Source of the DNA: Nocardia neocaledoniensis
GTDB taxonomy: Bacteria; Actinomycetota; Actinomycetes; Mycobacteriales; Mycobacteriaceae
Direction of reading: 5' to 3'
Length of the DNA: 33,800 nucleotides
Assembly: GCF_029868625.1 (NCBI RefSeq)
Contig: NZ_JARWOJ010000382.1
Coordinates: 1-33,800, forward strand
This document shows, one piece after another, positions 33,661 to 33,800 of this stretch. The notes beneath the pieces were generated by a model that had not been told where the DNA came from, did no database searches, and saw only the letters and a list, made by a program, of their open reading frames with translations. Position 1 is the first letter of the stretch; each line of letters opens with the position of its first letter. Made by a program: the position numbers and the translations under genes.

Positions 33661-33798
33661 CACGTGGGCGGCGAACGCGGCCGTCTTGGCGGCGGCCGCG
33701 GGGACCTCGACCATGATGCCGATCTCGAGGTGGACCCCCGCGGGCACCACCTCGGCCAGGATCGCTCGGGCCCGCGTCAGCTCGGCCAGCGTGGTCAC
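33661..33798 (-). pseudogene. Fragment of PTS enzyme I (PtsI-like), truncated by the junction
   Basis: Read on the minus strand from the right edge, 46 residues (VTTLAELTRARAILAEV, then LEIGIMVEVPAAAA..AFAAHV) match the C-terminal TIM-barrel of phosphoenolpyruvate-protein phosphotransferase. In that protein EIGVMVETPAAA is followed by VDFFSIGTNDL. Here the expected DFFSIGTNDL is missing and the frame enters the G/C homopolymer junction. The enzyme-I module of a DhaM protein or a PEP-utilising synthase is an alternative. It is partial at both ends: the window edge and the junction. Confidence 0.6.
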
Positions 33799-33800
33799 CA

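Overview
The DNA is strongly GC-rich and the gene content points to a mycolic-acid actinomycete, most likely a Nocardia or close relative. The clues are large NRPS genes, DrrABC-type exporters, Cys-rich tandem lipoproteins, a secretory LIP-type lipase beside a FadD-type ligase, an F420-type luciferase-like oxidoreductase, class Ib ribonucleotide reductase and several leaderless-looking starts. Genus assignment is inference; no rRNA is present.

Layout. (1) 2-12524, plus strand: the 3' part of a large NRPS (truncated C-A-PCP, then C-A-PCP-E-TE), translationally coupled through ATGA overlaps to a DrrA/DrrB/DrrC-like ABC exporter, followed by a siderophore-type substrate-binding lipoprotein. This reads as assembly, release, export and recapture of one peptide, plausibly a siderophore. 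(2) 12658-17631: two TetR-family repressors, each divergent from its likely target and separated from it by palindromic operators: TetR/DoxX-like, and TetR/lipase-acyl-CoA ligase. (3) 17665-23340, minus strand: a second complete NRPS, A-PCP-C-A-PCP-TE. Its last adenylation domain has a Thr-like code and its thioesterase has Cys instead of Ser as nucleophile (GWCVGG), a combination that suggests unusual release chemistry such as a beta-lactone. (4) 23410-24488, minus strand: nrdF with two NrdR-type boxes 32 bp apart. (5) 24739-27986, plus strand: three paralogous six-cysteine lipoproteins and the 3' remnant of a fourth. (6) 28049-30429, minus strand: an MgtE magnesium transporter whose 353-nt leader carries a 19-codon Pro/Arg-rich ORF with a perfect Shine-Dalgarno, and a TetR gene with a TTG start. 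(7) 30511-33560: a DUF899 protein, a HAD-like protein, an F420-type oxidoreductase and an RDD-like membrane protein.

Both ends look artificial. The left 100 bases do not encode the expected start of the condensation domain and contain homopolymer runs. The right end holds long G/C runs joined to a minus-strand fragment of PTS enzyme I that breaks off in mid-domain. The window is probably a whole contig with poor ends.

The most interesting points are the Cys thioesterase after a Thr-type module, the proline-rich leader ORF in front of mgtE, the tandem NrdR boxes, and the decaying lipoprotein family. I saw no CRISPR array, insertion sequence, tRNA or rRNA.
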